DNA from: Aricia agestis
Lineage: Eukaryota; Arthropoda; Insecta; Lepidoptera; Lycaenidae
Reading direction: 5' to 3'
NCBI RefSeq assembly: GCF_905147365.1
Contig: NC_056425.1
Span: forward strand, 12,303,001 to 12,367,000
DNA: 64,000 bases
A model generated the notes under the pieces. That model worked only from the letters and a program-made list of their open reading frames with translations. It had not been told where the DNA came from and searched no databases. Of this stretch, positions 21,960-33,300 are shown one piece after another; the stretch's first letter is position 1; each line of letters opens with the position of its first letter. A program made the position numbers and the translations under genes.

Positions 21960-22240
21960 TACTAATATTATACTAATTACTATTATACTAATATTATAAA
22001 ATCGAAAGTGTATATCAAAATCGGTTCATCCGGCATCCGTTTGGATGCAACGATGCCCACACGGACACACGCATAGGCAGACAGACAGAAATATACGTCA
22101 AACTTATAAAACCCCTCGTATCTATTGTCCTCGAGGATTAAAAAAAGCGTTTTAAGCAGTTTTGGCCGTTTATTGAAGGAAGAAAAATACGTTCGTTTAT
22201 TGAAGGAAGAAAAATACAAACTCTTACATTACATTATACT
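21960..22240 (+). mobile_element. Decayed H-B-like fragment
   Basis: actaatattataaaatcgaaagtg, then caaaatcggttcatccggc and a gcagacagacagaaatatacg word near 22075. A short direct repeat (tttattgaaggaagaaaaatacg) lies at 22168-22217. Confidence 0.5.
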
Positions 22241-22259
22241 TTTTAAATTATTTTATAGT

Positions 22260-23155
22260 TTCCTGTGCGATAATGTATCTGGTTTCATATGGTTCGTGAC
22301 CAATTAACAAGGTGGTCCCTCACGATATACTTTCAAACTCATACGCAGGCCGAGTACTACAATTGTTAAACAATGATTAAACCTAAGTTTAAATTTTTAT
22401 TTATTTTAAAAACACTTTTTTTACTGAGATTGTAGAGTCATGTGCACAAATAAAATTAAATTTATATGAAGAAAGCAGCACTGTAAATTGCAATGTAATA
22501 TTGATGATGATGATAATTAAAAAAATGTTTACTGCAAAACTTACAACTTCTTTATTGGAAGTCTGTTAAAAAATAATCACTTTAATTAATTAAAATGATA
22601 TTTTTTTATTATTTTAATAAATTAAGTGATTATTTTAACCCAATTCAGTCGTTTTCAAATATAAACTTACAATAATAGTAAGTTTATATTTGAAAACGAC
22701 TGAAATAATAATACATAATATTATGAATACAGACAAACAATAATAATTTATTGGAAAGATAGTGTCACGTTAAGTAATTTGTTTCTAAGTTAATCGAACG
22801 TTAATGATTGTTTAAATAACGGTGAACTCCAACCACATTTGGTATTTCACATGATTTCAATGTGATTGATCATGACTGACGGACAAACAGATTAAATGAT
22901 AATAATCAGGTTTACAAATTGACATAGACAAATTTTGACACTATGCCGAGACGCCATTAATACACAAAGAGACAACTCAACAAGGTAAGGTTACACCAAA
23001 ACGTAACTTCAACAATGAAATATCTACAACTGAACATATAACTCCTACTTTTTTGGAAGTCAGTTAAAATCAAAGTTAAGCAAAGAGATATGCCATTGGA
23101 TGCATTAGCATGAAAAGGTGCTACGAGAATAAGGCTCTACACATCTCGCAGGTCC
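22260..23155. other. Non-coding stretch with inverted repeats
   Basis: No gene. Contains the hairpin at 22644-22704 and a neighbouring looser pair (aaaataatcactttaatt near 22570, aattaagtgattatttt near 22620). Confidence 0.5.
22644..22704. repeat. Perfect 27-bp inverted repeat with 7-base loop
   Basis: ttcagtcgttttcaaatata(aacttac), loop aataata, then the exact complement. No mismatch in 27 bp, so it is either young or under constraint. It could be a MITE core or a small hairpin RNA; no direct evidence of transcription. Confidence 0.8.
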
Positions 23156-23158
23156 AAA

Positions 23159-23781
23159 ATCCATACTAATATTATTAATGTGAAAGTGTGTCTGTTTCTC
23201 TATCTCTCTCTCTCTGTCTGTAATTATGTATGTTAAGTCTTTTTTTATGAAAAAAGAGGGCAATCGAGCAAACGGGTCACTTGTTGGAAAGCAACTTCCG
23301 TCGCCCATGGACACTCGCAGCATCAGAAGAGCTGCAGGTGCGTTGCTGGCCTTTTAAGAGGGAATAGGCTAATAGGGGAGGGTAGGGAAGGGAAGGGAAG
23401 AAATAGGGGAGGGTAGGGAAAGGAATTCCGTTGTCTGGTACCTGTAAAACAAGTCCTTCAGGTACTTAGCACGAGGCCAGACTGACTTTATACTATTATA
23501 ATTGGGCCTCCGGTAAACCCACTCACTCGGCGAAACACAGCGCAAGCGCTGTTTCACGCCGGTTTTCTGTGAGAGCGTGGTATTTCTTCGATCAAGCCGG
23601 CCCATTTGTGCCGAAGCTTGGCTCTCCTACGCCCAAACCGCTGAACCGATTATGATGAAAAGCATGAAGATACTTTCAGTCCTGGATAAAAAGTATCCTA
23701 TGTACTTTTTATCCCGGAAAAATGTACGGTTCCCGCGCGATAAACGAATTTTGGCGCAACGGAATTGCGGGCGTCATCTAG
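23159..23781 (+). mobile_element. Helitron H-B carrying two further nested insertions
   Basis: 5' end tccatactaatattattaatg; 3' end ggaattgcgggcgtcatCTAG. The interior resumes at cccaaaccgctgaaccgatt after a SINE-A insertion, so the SINE landed in an existing Helitron. Confidence 0.75.
23237..23632 (-). mobile_element. SINE-A copy interrupted by a SINE-C tail
   Basis: Reverse-oriented, from poly(T)-atgaaaaaagagggcaatc to ggctctcctac. At about 23427-23500 it contains ttccgttgtctggtacctgt...ggccagactgac, the 3' portion of the tRNA-derived SINE seen complete at 36085-36370. Confidence 0.78.
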
Positions 23782-23789
23782 AGTACTCT

Positions 23790-24946
23790 ATAAATTGTAA
23801 AAGTATAGTTTTCTATCGAATCTAATAAATACTTGCTTTAAAATTGAACTAGATATTAACAACCTCTACTTATCTTGCGATTTCGTAAAACTTGTTATAT
23901 TTAATTACTGTGTTAAGAATAATGTTTTCAAAGAAGTTATTATTATAAGTACGGTCTAAATATAGGTAGAGCTAGAAAATTTAGATAATTGTGAGCTATT
24001 TTGGCCAAATGTATGGTAATATTGAAGAGGCTACACGCTAAGAATTTAAAAAAATCTCTTGCTAGGCTGTAGGCATCCTGCGAAGATCCTGAAATTCCTA
24101 CAAATCAAAAAGACACAACTTTATTTAATGAAAATGTATTAAGAAACAAAAGGTAATATGAAAGTTATTTAGAGCTGCAAATTGTTTTTTTTTCCTTTTT
24201 TTTCGCCCAATTTTCTTCAAGGCCAGGCCTTGGTTCGATAATGCCGATTCTATTTTGTTAAAAACCGAAAACTGCAACGTAAATTTATCGTTTCATATGT
24301 TCTGTTTTTGGTTTCTATGGTCTGCCATATCTACCTCTACATTCCTGTATTCTATGGTGCAAACCAGTTTCAGCCTATAGATTTGGCTACTCACATTTTG
24401 TGGTCTAGTTATTCTGTTGCAATGTTTACTCCTGACCGCCTACGGAATTCATAATTTAAGGTATTTGATTACAGCAATAAGTTTTGGCACAAACTTAGAA
24501 CAAAAACTTGATGATATTTTTTGGGATTTGGTACATCTGCCTTAAGGTGTCACCCCTATTTCACGTTGCAACACATTGCATTGCAGTTGCAGTGAATTGA
24601 CAAGGCAATGCAATACAATGCATTGCAATGAGTAATTATTCAAAACTAAATTTTATTTTCTGCAAAAAAATGATTATTTGATTTGTCAGAAATTCCAGTG
24701 GATATGGCCTATTGGGAATTATATTCGTTGCAATGTAAACTGACCCTTACTATAAATTTTCTGTAGTTGTTTTACGAAATGGCTGTCTTTGTTTAATTGT
24801 TTGCCCGTCACGTTACAAATACCGTCGTAATTCGCGGTTACCGCGGTTAGACAATAAGAAAGTGTAATTTCAATAATTACAAAGTTGCAGTAGTAATTAT
24901 TACATTTACTTTAATTAAAATTAATTAAGTGAAAATATAATTGACT
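23790..24946. other. AT-rich non-coding stretch, no gene recognised
   Basis: About 1.1 kb without a supported feature. 24550-24620 has a small run of gcattgca/tgcaatgc palindromes, perhaps a decayed MITE. Confidence 0.5.
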
Positions 24947-25168
24947 ACTAGACGACGCTAGCAACTGCGTTGCGCCAAAAGTCGTTTATCGCATCACCAC
25001 ACTTTCTTCCGGGATAAAAAGTATCCTATGTCCTTTCCCGGGACTCAAAGTATCTCCATACCAAATTTCAGCAGAATCGGTTCAGCGGTTTGAGCGTGAA
25101 GAAGTAACAGACAGACAGACAGACGGACAGACAGACAGATTTTCGCATTTATAATATTAGAATGGATG
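24947..25168 (-). mobile_element. Helitron family H-B
   Basis: ctagacgacgctagcaactgc to tttataatattagaatgga, with a cagacagacagacagacggac run. Confidence 0.75.
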
Positions 25169-25313
25169 GCAAGTTTAATAATTAAGTTTTCTAATGATAG
25201 TTTCAACTTTGGCGGTCCCGCTTTAGTCTGAAAAATTTTAGAAAGTAAATACATATACTTTACGGCCTCTCCGTTTGGTCCATAATGGACAAATAAGTAT
25301 AAGCTATTGACAA

Positions 25314-26960
25314 ATATCGCTGGCCCCGGGCAACAAAGTGGTAAACGCCGGTTACGCCCTTTTTAATGTTATTCGATTTTTGGCTTCTCTGAGTATCGGT
25401 CTATCACCCCTATTTATTTCATATTTTTAAATTAATATTTAGTTAATATGACAATGATAGCTTTATTGCACGGAAAATTCTCTTAAAACTAAAAATGTAT
25501 TCATACATTACTCTATGAAATATAACACAAAAAACCGGTGAACATCTTAACACTACATATCTTAGCAAAGAATAAGAGTATTGAATTTAACGACGTTTTA
25601 GGTAATAAACGTATTACAACATATTGCGCCATACAAGCCCATTCATCCCGGATTTTTTTGTAATCCCGGCGCCGTACTATCATGTCACGCTGAACGCCTG
25701 CATCCCTTTGACTCCTACGCATGCTTTCTAGTATGGTTTACGTAAACTTATTAGCACAGGAAAATCAAACTTTTGACCTAGGAATTATTCGCATAGAGCT
25801 GAAAATTTGTGGTGATGTAAAGTATACTATTGTAAACAAAACCTCAAAAGTCCCCGGCGATCCCTTGTTCTAAACAAATTATTTAATGCCAAATGTACGA
25901 AAATGAGTTTTTTTTCCGTTTTTTTTTTTCAAACGGTTATTCGTATCAGAAAAGCGTGTAGGACAAGATTGTAGATCATTAAAAATTCTATAAAAAATGA
26001 TATCACTTCTATTCATACGACTTACCATTCATTATAAATAGTGGGTTTAAAGTTTGTGAAAATCAAATATTTACTAGTTATGAAGTAGAAGAATTTGTTT
26101 ATGTTTTTTGTTCGAAAAATCAAAAAAATATTTATGCGTTGAATAGTCTATTTATTGAGGAAGGCTTGAGGCTATATAAAATCACTTTGCGACCTATAGG
26201 AGCGAGGAATTTGAGGAAAATGTGGAAAAAATGGGGATAAATATTTGAAAGTGCTTATCTCACGAACTACTGGATATTTTTTTACGGTATTTGACACAGA
26301 TATAGAGTAGACACCGATAAGGGATATAGGAAAAAAATTTTGGCAGAAAAATGTATGGTTCCCGTTAATTCCTAATTTACGTGAGCGCAGCCACGTGGAA
26401 CGTCTACTATATACGAGGGCTGTTAGATATGTTCTCCCAGACATACTTCTGCGTGACTTATAAGCGTATAACTTATACCACATACATCTTAAAAGCCACG
26501 CTTTTTGTAGATTGCTTTGTTAGGAAAAATTGTTTCCAAAAACGCTCAAATACGTATTTATTCATTTTTAATCCGTAACTCAAAAATAAAGTTTCATGTT
26601 CCTAACTTAAGAAATGACGGACTTTCATTCAGACTTTCAACCCCTATTTCACCCCCTTCGGGGTAAAATTTTCAAAATTCCTTCCTTAGTGGGTGTCTAC
26701 TTAATAAAACAACCCTACTCACCAAATTTCGTGACTGTAACTTTAACAGTTTTTGCTCAGCGATGATGAATCAGTCAGTCAATCAGTCAGGACATGTAAT
26801 TTTATAAGTATAGATTGGTATAAAAATTAGCTTTCATATGACAATTCAAACGCTTTTTTTGGACCACTGTACGCTGCACTATAAACAAATTAGCTTATTT
26901 TGTCTCTCCTGAACAAAACGATTTTTGATATTAGGCCTTTATTGCCCGGGGCCAGCGATA
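25314..26960. mobile_element. Possible TIR element of about 1.65 kb
   Basis: 25314-25337 (tatcgctggccccgggcaac...) and 26937-26960 are inverted repeats matching at 23 of 24 positions. Weaker matches continue outward. Between them are only short open frames without motifs (25513-25722, 26172-26483) and a Helitron-like piece at 26600-26815. Either a decayed DNA transposon or two separate MITE ends. No clear target duplication. Confidence 0.45.
26600..26815 (-). mobile_element. Helitron-like fragment
   Basis: tttcaacccctatttcacccc, gtgggtgtctacttaat, caaatttcgtgactgtaac and cagtcagtcaatcagtcagg resemble the layout of family H-A in reverse, with a different sequence. Confidence 0.5.
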
Positions 26961-27147
26961 TAAGCAAATACGAAGCTGGGAATTAGTCTATTATCGTCCA
27001 TATATGTGTGAAAACTTGTAATTGGCCTTCCTGTGTTATTTTATAACTACTTGTTACTCTAGCTGTAAGTTTTCCTAAATAAATAAAAAATAAAATAAAA
27101 AAATAAAAAATATTCGCCGTCGTTTGTACAATGTGCTGTAAACACCG

Positions 27148-27420
27148 TGGGAGAGGCAAGCTTCAGCACGAATGAGCCGGTTCAACCACAGAAATACCAC
27201 GGGCTCACAGAAAACCGGCGTGAAACTGCGCTTGCGCTGTGTTTCGCCGAATGAGTGAGTTTACCGGAGATCAAATTTTCTTCCCTACCCTCCCCTCCTC
27301 CCCTATACCCTCTTAAAAAGCCGGCAACGCACCTGCAGTTCTTCTGATGTCCATGGGCGAAGGTAGTTCCTTTCTATCAGGTGACCCGTTTGCTCGTTGC
27401 CCCCTTATTTTATAAGAAAT
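27148..27420 (+). mobile_element. SINE-A copy, shortened middle
   Basis: gtgggagaggcaagcttcagc to gcccccttattttat, then aagaaataaaa. More diverged than most copies, so probably older. Confidence 0.72.
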
Positions 27421-27659
27421 AAAAATTGGTGTAATCATGGTGGCAATTATAGTTATCCATCATGGCCCTTAAAGGAATTTGGTCACAATTTCGTCAGCTC
27501 TATATAATCTTGTTGAACCAGTTAACAACAGTATTAATTGACAGTACCGCACCCAAACTATTTCGACAATGCTAATTTTATTATAATTTAGGTAAATGCC
27601 TCGGCTGTACTCTAAAATCAAGTTAAATTAAGTAGATTGACTATTGAGCATAAAGTTAA

Positions 27660-28080
27660 GAGGGTGACTAACCCAAAAAATCAAACATCGTCCTTCTCTC
27701 TTCACACTCACGCCCGTCTTTCATATGCCAGGTGAAAAAGGACGACGCGGATTCATCGCCAAATTAGTTTTCTCGATAAATATACAACATTTTAAAAATC
27801 CGCTAGGTCGATCTCTCAATAATAGAATATTATACAATGTGTTAAAATATTAACTTAGTTCAATGCACGGTTATGGCAATAAATAAAAAAAACGTGAAAA
27901 TTAGATGCATCTTTGTGATTTTTTTTCTATCGAGAAAATTTTAAGATATCGTGTTTTTGCTCAGATCGAACTCTCGGAAATATAATGTAGTATCCAATTT
28001 TAGAAAATGATACAATTCGGGGATTATTTCCAAGTATAAAAATGAATTATAAAATCGACACTTTAGGGTTAGTCGCCCCC
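27660..28080 (+). mobile_element. TTAA-flanked MITE, family T2, copy 1
   Basis: 421 bp between TTAA at 27656-27659 and at 28081-28084. Ends GAGGGTGACTAACCC and GGGTTAGTCGCCCCC are inverted. Shares cgtccttctctcttcacact and catatgccaggtgaaaaagg with the reverse-oriented copy at 37730-38153. Non-coding. Confidence 0.85.
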
Positions 28081-28084
28081 TTAA

Positions 28085-28915
28085 TTGAGAGATAAAATAA
28101 GAAACTCGTCTTAAGAATTAAGAAAGTAGAGCCGAACCTCGCTATTAGTTTAATAAAAGAAAAATATAAATGGCTAAATATATGCTTATTCCAAAAGTAC
28201 CTGGGCCTCTATCATGAGCTCTTAAAGCCAGCCAGAATACTGACTGGCTCGCATTTTGGTACCATGACCTCTATTTTCCAGCCAGTCAGTGGTCACGTGA
28301 CACAAAACTCACTTCTCCATTGTTAACTGAGTAATAATTTCGTATCATTTGGTATCATGACAACACTTCTGACATAAGCTCGCTTGCTTTTACGTCAAAT
28401 ACAGCAATTCAATAAACACCAACCAACGAGTAGCTTTTACTGAATAGTTTACATTTTAGTAATTTTATTTATCAATATTACATACTTTTTAGTCTTAAAT
28501 TATATTGCTATTTAGTTGGTTAGTTACTTAATAAGTTATATTTTAGTCTGTAGCATATATTTTAGTGAAAATAATTCGTTATTAAAACCAAAAAACTTAA
28601 CATTCGAAGTGTCCAAATTTTTGGAAAACGATTAAGTATTCTCAAGTTAATCACGAACTGATACATAAGTAAAGACGTAGAGACCTTAGTAATCCATTTA
28701 GTGTTAGTGAGGTTTCAGAATAATAACATAAGTGAGGTGTAGTATACCTATATGTCTAGTCAACAATAAGGTTTGCATTTGTGCGATGAGCTAAGACTGC
28801 ATTGATTTAGTACACAAGAAACACATACAAGGTATAAGGAACACAAGTGTTGTGTATAATTACTGTAAAACAAGTATGAATTTTCACCAAAAACCTACAG
28901 GTACAATCTTATAGT
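28085..28915. other. Non-coding stretch
   Basis: No gene recognised. 28228-28295 has an inverted pair around cagccagtcag / ctgactggct. Confidence 0.5.
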
Positions 28916-30030
28916 TGCATTGTAGGTTTTTGTGTTATTTCACAAACTATTTCCTTGTAAACCTGAAGTATTTTGGTATATGCATGATAAACACTGCACC
29001 AAAGAGGTAAATAATTCAATATTACTTACTTTTAACAAGAATTTTCAGAACACAACCTTTTAACCTTTAGATGTATGTATAACATGCTCCGGATAAACAT
29101 TGACACACCTAAACTACTAGAAAAGTTAAATAATTGATATGATATTATCAATCCCAATTAGAAACCCAATTAGCTAAATTCTCATATGAGCACTTTTTCA
29201 TTTATAACTTCTTCTCTTGACGACAATATGGTATTATATGATGGGAATAGTGTAAATCACTAAATTTTACTCAAAAACAAAAACCTACATTATAGTACTT
29301 TTCCAAAAAAGACTTACTTAATAAGAATTGCATAACAAACATATGGAACTTATTGTTCATAAAACATAATATTATCATAGGAACATATATTATTATGTAT
29401 TACCAAAAATACTTTTGTACTTACCTCAATAATAATAATAAGTATTAGTTTTATATTAAATTAAAACTTACTATGTACTTCTTAGGAACCTATCTTAGGA
29501 GCATTTCGTACAATCTTTTGATTGCAGTAGGTCTTTGTGTTATTTCACAAACTATTTCCTTGTAAACCATGCATGATAAACGCTGCACCAAAGAGGTAAA
29601 TTCAAAGGTATTACTTTCTCAATAACAAGAATTTTGAGAACACAACCTTTGAAACTTTAGATTCAAGTATATTCACGAATAAATATTGACACACACACAT
29701 ACACCTAAACTACTAGAAAAGTTAAATCATTGATAATATAAAATCCAAATTAGCTAAATTCTCATATGCACTTTTTCATTTATAACTTCTCTTGACTACA
29801 ATATGATATAATATACAATGGGAATAGTCACTAAAACTCAAAAATATAATCCTACATTACTTATAGTACTTTTTCCAAAAAGACATAACAAAAATTGCAT
29901 AACAAACATACTTATTGTTCATAAAACATAATATTTTCATTGGAACTTATATTATTATTACCAAAAATTCTTTTGTACCTCAATAATAATAATATTAGTT
30001 TTATATTACTTATTACATTAAAATTTAAAA
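28916..30030 (+). repeat. Tandem segmental duplication, about 0.6 kb unit
   Basis: 28916-29521 and 29522-30030 repeat the same order of blocks: tgtgttatttcacaaactat, catgataaac(a/g)ctgcacc, caaagaggtaaat, acacctaaactactagaaaa, cttattgttcataaaacata, cctcaataataataat. The second copy has about 100 bp of deletions. No coding potential. Confidence 0.85.
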
Positions 30031-30095
30031 TACATGAGGACTTTAGTAAGTCCTCATGTATTATACATTTTAAAAAGATGTGGTCGTTTTAGGGA

Positions 30096-30283
30096 CCTAT
30101 CAGACAGAGTGGTCACGCGTTGAAGCATTTGCGTTGGAGCAGTCAGTGTGTGACTGAGGAGCAATTCTAACACATTCAGAACTCCTCCTGTGTGAGTATA
30201 TAGAGATACTCACACGGGAGGCATTCTACAACATAATACAACACAAAGAACACAAAACCCTTGACCGCTCTCTGTCTGAGATA
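30096..30283. mobile_element. MITE with inner perfect hairpin
   Basis: Outer ends tcagacagagtggtca / tgaccgctctctgtctga are inverted. An inner hairpin, cctcctgtgtgagtat-atagag-atactcacacgggagg, lies at about 30184-30222. Non-coding. Confidence 0.7.
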
Positions 30284-30289
30284 TCCCAG

Positions 30290-31819
30290 GCAATTTCCCA
30301 TAGTTGCAACTTGCAATGCAGTTTCTAATTGTTATTGGTTTGCCAGATTTGCAGATTTCCGCTGTATAAATATTTTTAGAAGTATAATATAAAAGAGATT
30401 TAACACTTGCCTATCTGATACTAGGTTGATAATAAGGTGTAAGACAAATGTAGTACCTATTGATGAAAGCTGTGTATGAATATGTATCTAAGGTAGGTAT
30501 ATTTAAGTGAGAAAATAAATGAAAAAACATTTAAAAACGAGTATTTATTAAATTTCTTTTAATTAAAGCTTTTGAGTGAATATATATTATCTTCCTAGGA
30601 CTTCGTCATCATTACACTTGCTATTCTTTATTATAAAATGTAGTACTTATAGTATCTCAGTGTTAGCAATCATCCTTTATCCTGAAAAATATTTGGTTCA
30701 GCGTACACAGTACTAATAATGTAAAATGCCTTACAAGGCACAAAAAGGGGATTATTAAACTTATAAATTGCCTGTTTATGTTACAATAATACCTATTTGA
30801 AAGCTCAAAAAAACGTAGGTGTTCAAGAATGAGTTCAAGTTCAACAAACTATGTTCAACTCATGACATCAACTCTGTTGTAATGCATGTAATTGTAATCC
30901 ACAAGTTTGATGCATTTCTAAGACTTTTTCATGGTAGATTATTTAGCGTAGGTATCAAGTAGGTATAGGATATAATAAACTTATCAATTTCTTGCATAAA
31001 ACATAATCTCTATAAACTTAATAACAATATCCAATTATCTTTTTTTTTTTGTCTCCTTCTTCTTCTCTTTTTTAATTGCCGACTCAGTTAGTTGCCAATG
31101 TCAGAGAATTCTTTCTCCTCTAGATCGCCATGCTTGTGATAATATAAACATGAAGGAGTGTTATTTTCTCAGTGTTTTCATAAAGGGCTTATAAAATACC
31201 AAAAGATATAAATAAAACCATTTACACATTTATAATAATTACCTTTAAATACAATAAATCGGTGCAAAAGTAACTATTCCTACATTGACCACGTTTTATA
31301 TTAGAAAATAGTATATTTTATAATAAAAAATATTAATCTTTTTTTAAACTATATTTTCATCTTGATTTACAATTTTTCCGTTAGTCGTTATGGCTAAGCC
31401 ATTTCAATTCCTAAAAAAAAAAACAATTCCGTTAGTCAAATTTGACGTTCGTGTTTGACATTTCTTAATCCAGTTCAGAGACAAATATTACAGGTTAAAA
31501 CCATTGAGAAGTAAAAGTGCACATGATACGGAAACATAACCATTCACTTTACAACTGTTTACATACCTGCACGGATTAGCTCAGGTTTTGACAAAGTTAA
31601 TGATAGGGGGGCTGTACTGATAAAAATACCAAATGTAAATAAATGACTTTTATAATAACCTCATAAATACAAACCTATTATAATTCAAAGATTTTATAGA
31701 GTCTTTCACATCATATTTATGTTAATTTATTCTTGAAATATTGCTTATCGAAAGACAAGTAATGACAAACTTTCAGAACAAATTAAAAAACAGATCATAA
31801 AAGAATTTATGCAAAAATA
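30290..31819. other. Very AT-rich non-coding stretch, no gene recognised
   Basis: About 1.5 kb with no supported coding sequence, RNA gene or known repeat. A short direct repeat (ttccgttagtcgttatgg / ttccgttagtcaaatt) lies at 31376-31444. Confidence 0.5.
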
Positions 31820-32110
31820 AAGGGACACCCGAATGGAACGAAGTTATTTCTTATGTTCAAAAAACCTGTATACATAATATATTATGTACACTCAAAAAAA
31901 TTATATATCTATTGACGCCGAATACCAACAACGCGTCGCTGTTTATTTAAAAAAACGCCATCTAGTTGACTCACACAGATACTTACTATCAACGCCCTCT
32001 GCCCCTAACATGCAGATAGTAATAAAAAAGTGTCGAGATCAAATCATGGTCAAATATCGTTCTGTCTAGCCTGCAGATTTACGCTGAACGCGCGATAAGG
32101 AATTTCGTTC
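31820..32110. mobile_element. MITE family E, copy 2
   Basis: Reverse-oriented counterpart of 13496-13778 (acacccgaatggaacgaagt ... gctgaacgcgcgataaggaa). The 61-codon open frame at 31884-32069 is repeat-derived. Confidence 0.78.
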
Positions 32111-32386
32111 CATTAACAACAACACTCAATCTTCTCACATAACTAAATACAGCATAGTTGAAGTCAAGCTTAAAAACTAACTAGGAAACAATTTCCAAGT
32201 ATTAGTCAACATTCAGTAGAAACAAGACAATAAATTTTTACAGACTTTCTGTGTCTCAACGTACCATTGTGATATCAACACTCGCTAAATACCGCAGGGC
32301 TGCCACGCAAAGAAAATATTTTACTCAGTTTTTCCTTTCTTTTGTGTAATGATGATTAAAGTCACGTTTCGTCATGATTAAAGTCG

Positions 32387-32618
32387 CGGAGCCCTAGAAC
32401 ATTTTTTTTATTACCATCAAGCTAATTTTTTGTGAGTAGCTTCATTTTGATAAGAGAAACAACATTTTTATCTGCGAAAAATCTTGAAAGTGGTAGCTAA
32501 CAGAGATAGAAAGGATTTCATACTTTCATTTGATGGTACTAAAATATGGACGGATGGAAAATGAAGCTACTCACAAAAAATTAGCAATCAAATCAAAACA
32601 AATTGTTCTAGGGCTCCC
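32387..32618. mobile_element. MITE with inverted ends
   Basis: ggagccctagaaca / tgttctagggctcc at the ends and gctaattttttgtgagtagc / gctactcacaaaaaattagc inside form one long imperfect hairpin. Confidence 0.75.
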
Positions 32619-33186
32619 GTACTATATCGTGTGAGTAAAAACGAAATACTCAATATTTTTGTGAGCGTGAGTACGAAAAACGTCCAGTTTTTCGTCGCAA
32701 ACGTAAAATACCGCTTCTCCTGCTTCACCTCCTCAAATACCTAAAAATCAGCTTCTGACAGCACCTTAAATAGCTGAATTTCTCTCTGTTAGGTTTTTTC
32801 ACATTGAGTTTTTATTATTCGTAGCGTTGAACCCTAAAATAATAATTTCCAAAAATATTTATTTTAGGGTTCAAGCTCTAGCCTCTATATCATATTTTTG
32901 GCTGAATTACCTTCCGAATAAAAACTGTATTAATCCAAAAACTACAATGTGACAACCCTAGCTGAAAGTATATAGAGCAAATCGTGTGTATTCGCACGGC
33001 AAATCACACGAGAGCGTTTCCAACCGCGTGAAAACGAATCGATTTTACATGCAAATACATTAGTTCACTTCACCCACTTACACAGTTACGTAATGTTTGT
33101 GTTATTGAACTATTTCATATAATAGTAATTAACACTGGCTGAACCTGGCTAAGAATTTTAATAGTAAATAAATCAATAATGCTCGG

Positions 33187-33300
33187 TTCATCAGAAGAGC
33201 TGCAGGTGTGTTGCCGGCCTTTGAAGAGGGAATAGGATAATAGGGGAGGGTAGGGATGGGAAGGGAAAGGAATAGGGGAGGGTAAGGAAGGGAAGGGAAT
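33187..33300 (-). mobile_element. SINE-A fragment
   Basis: Only the catcagaagagctgcaggtg to agggtagggatgggaaggg portion is present; both ends are lost. The 84-codon minus-strand frame is a shadow of the Pro/Leu/Ser-coding low-complexity block. Confidence 0.7.
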
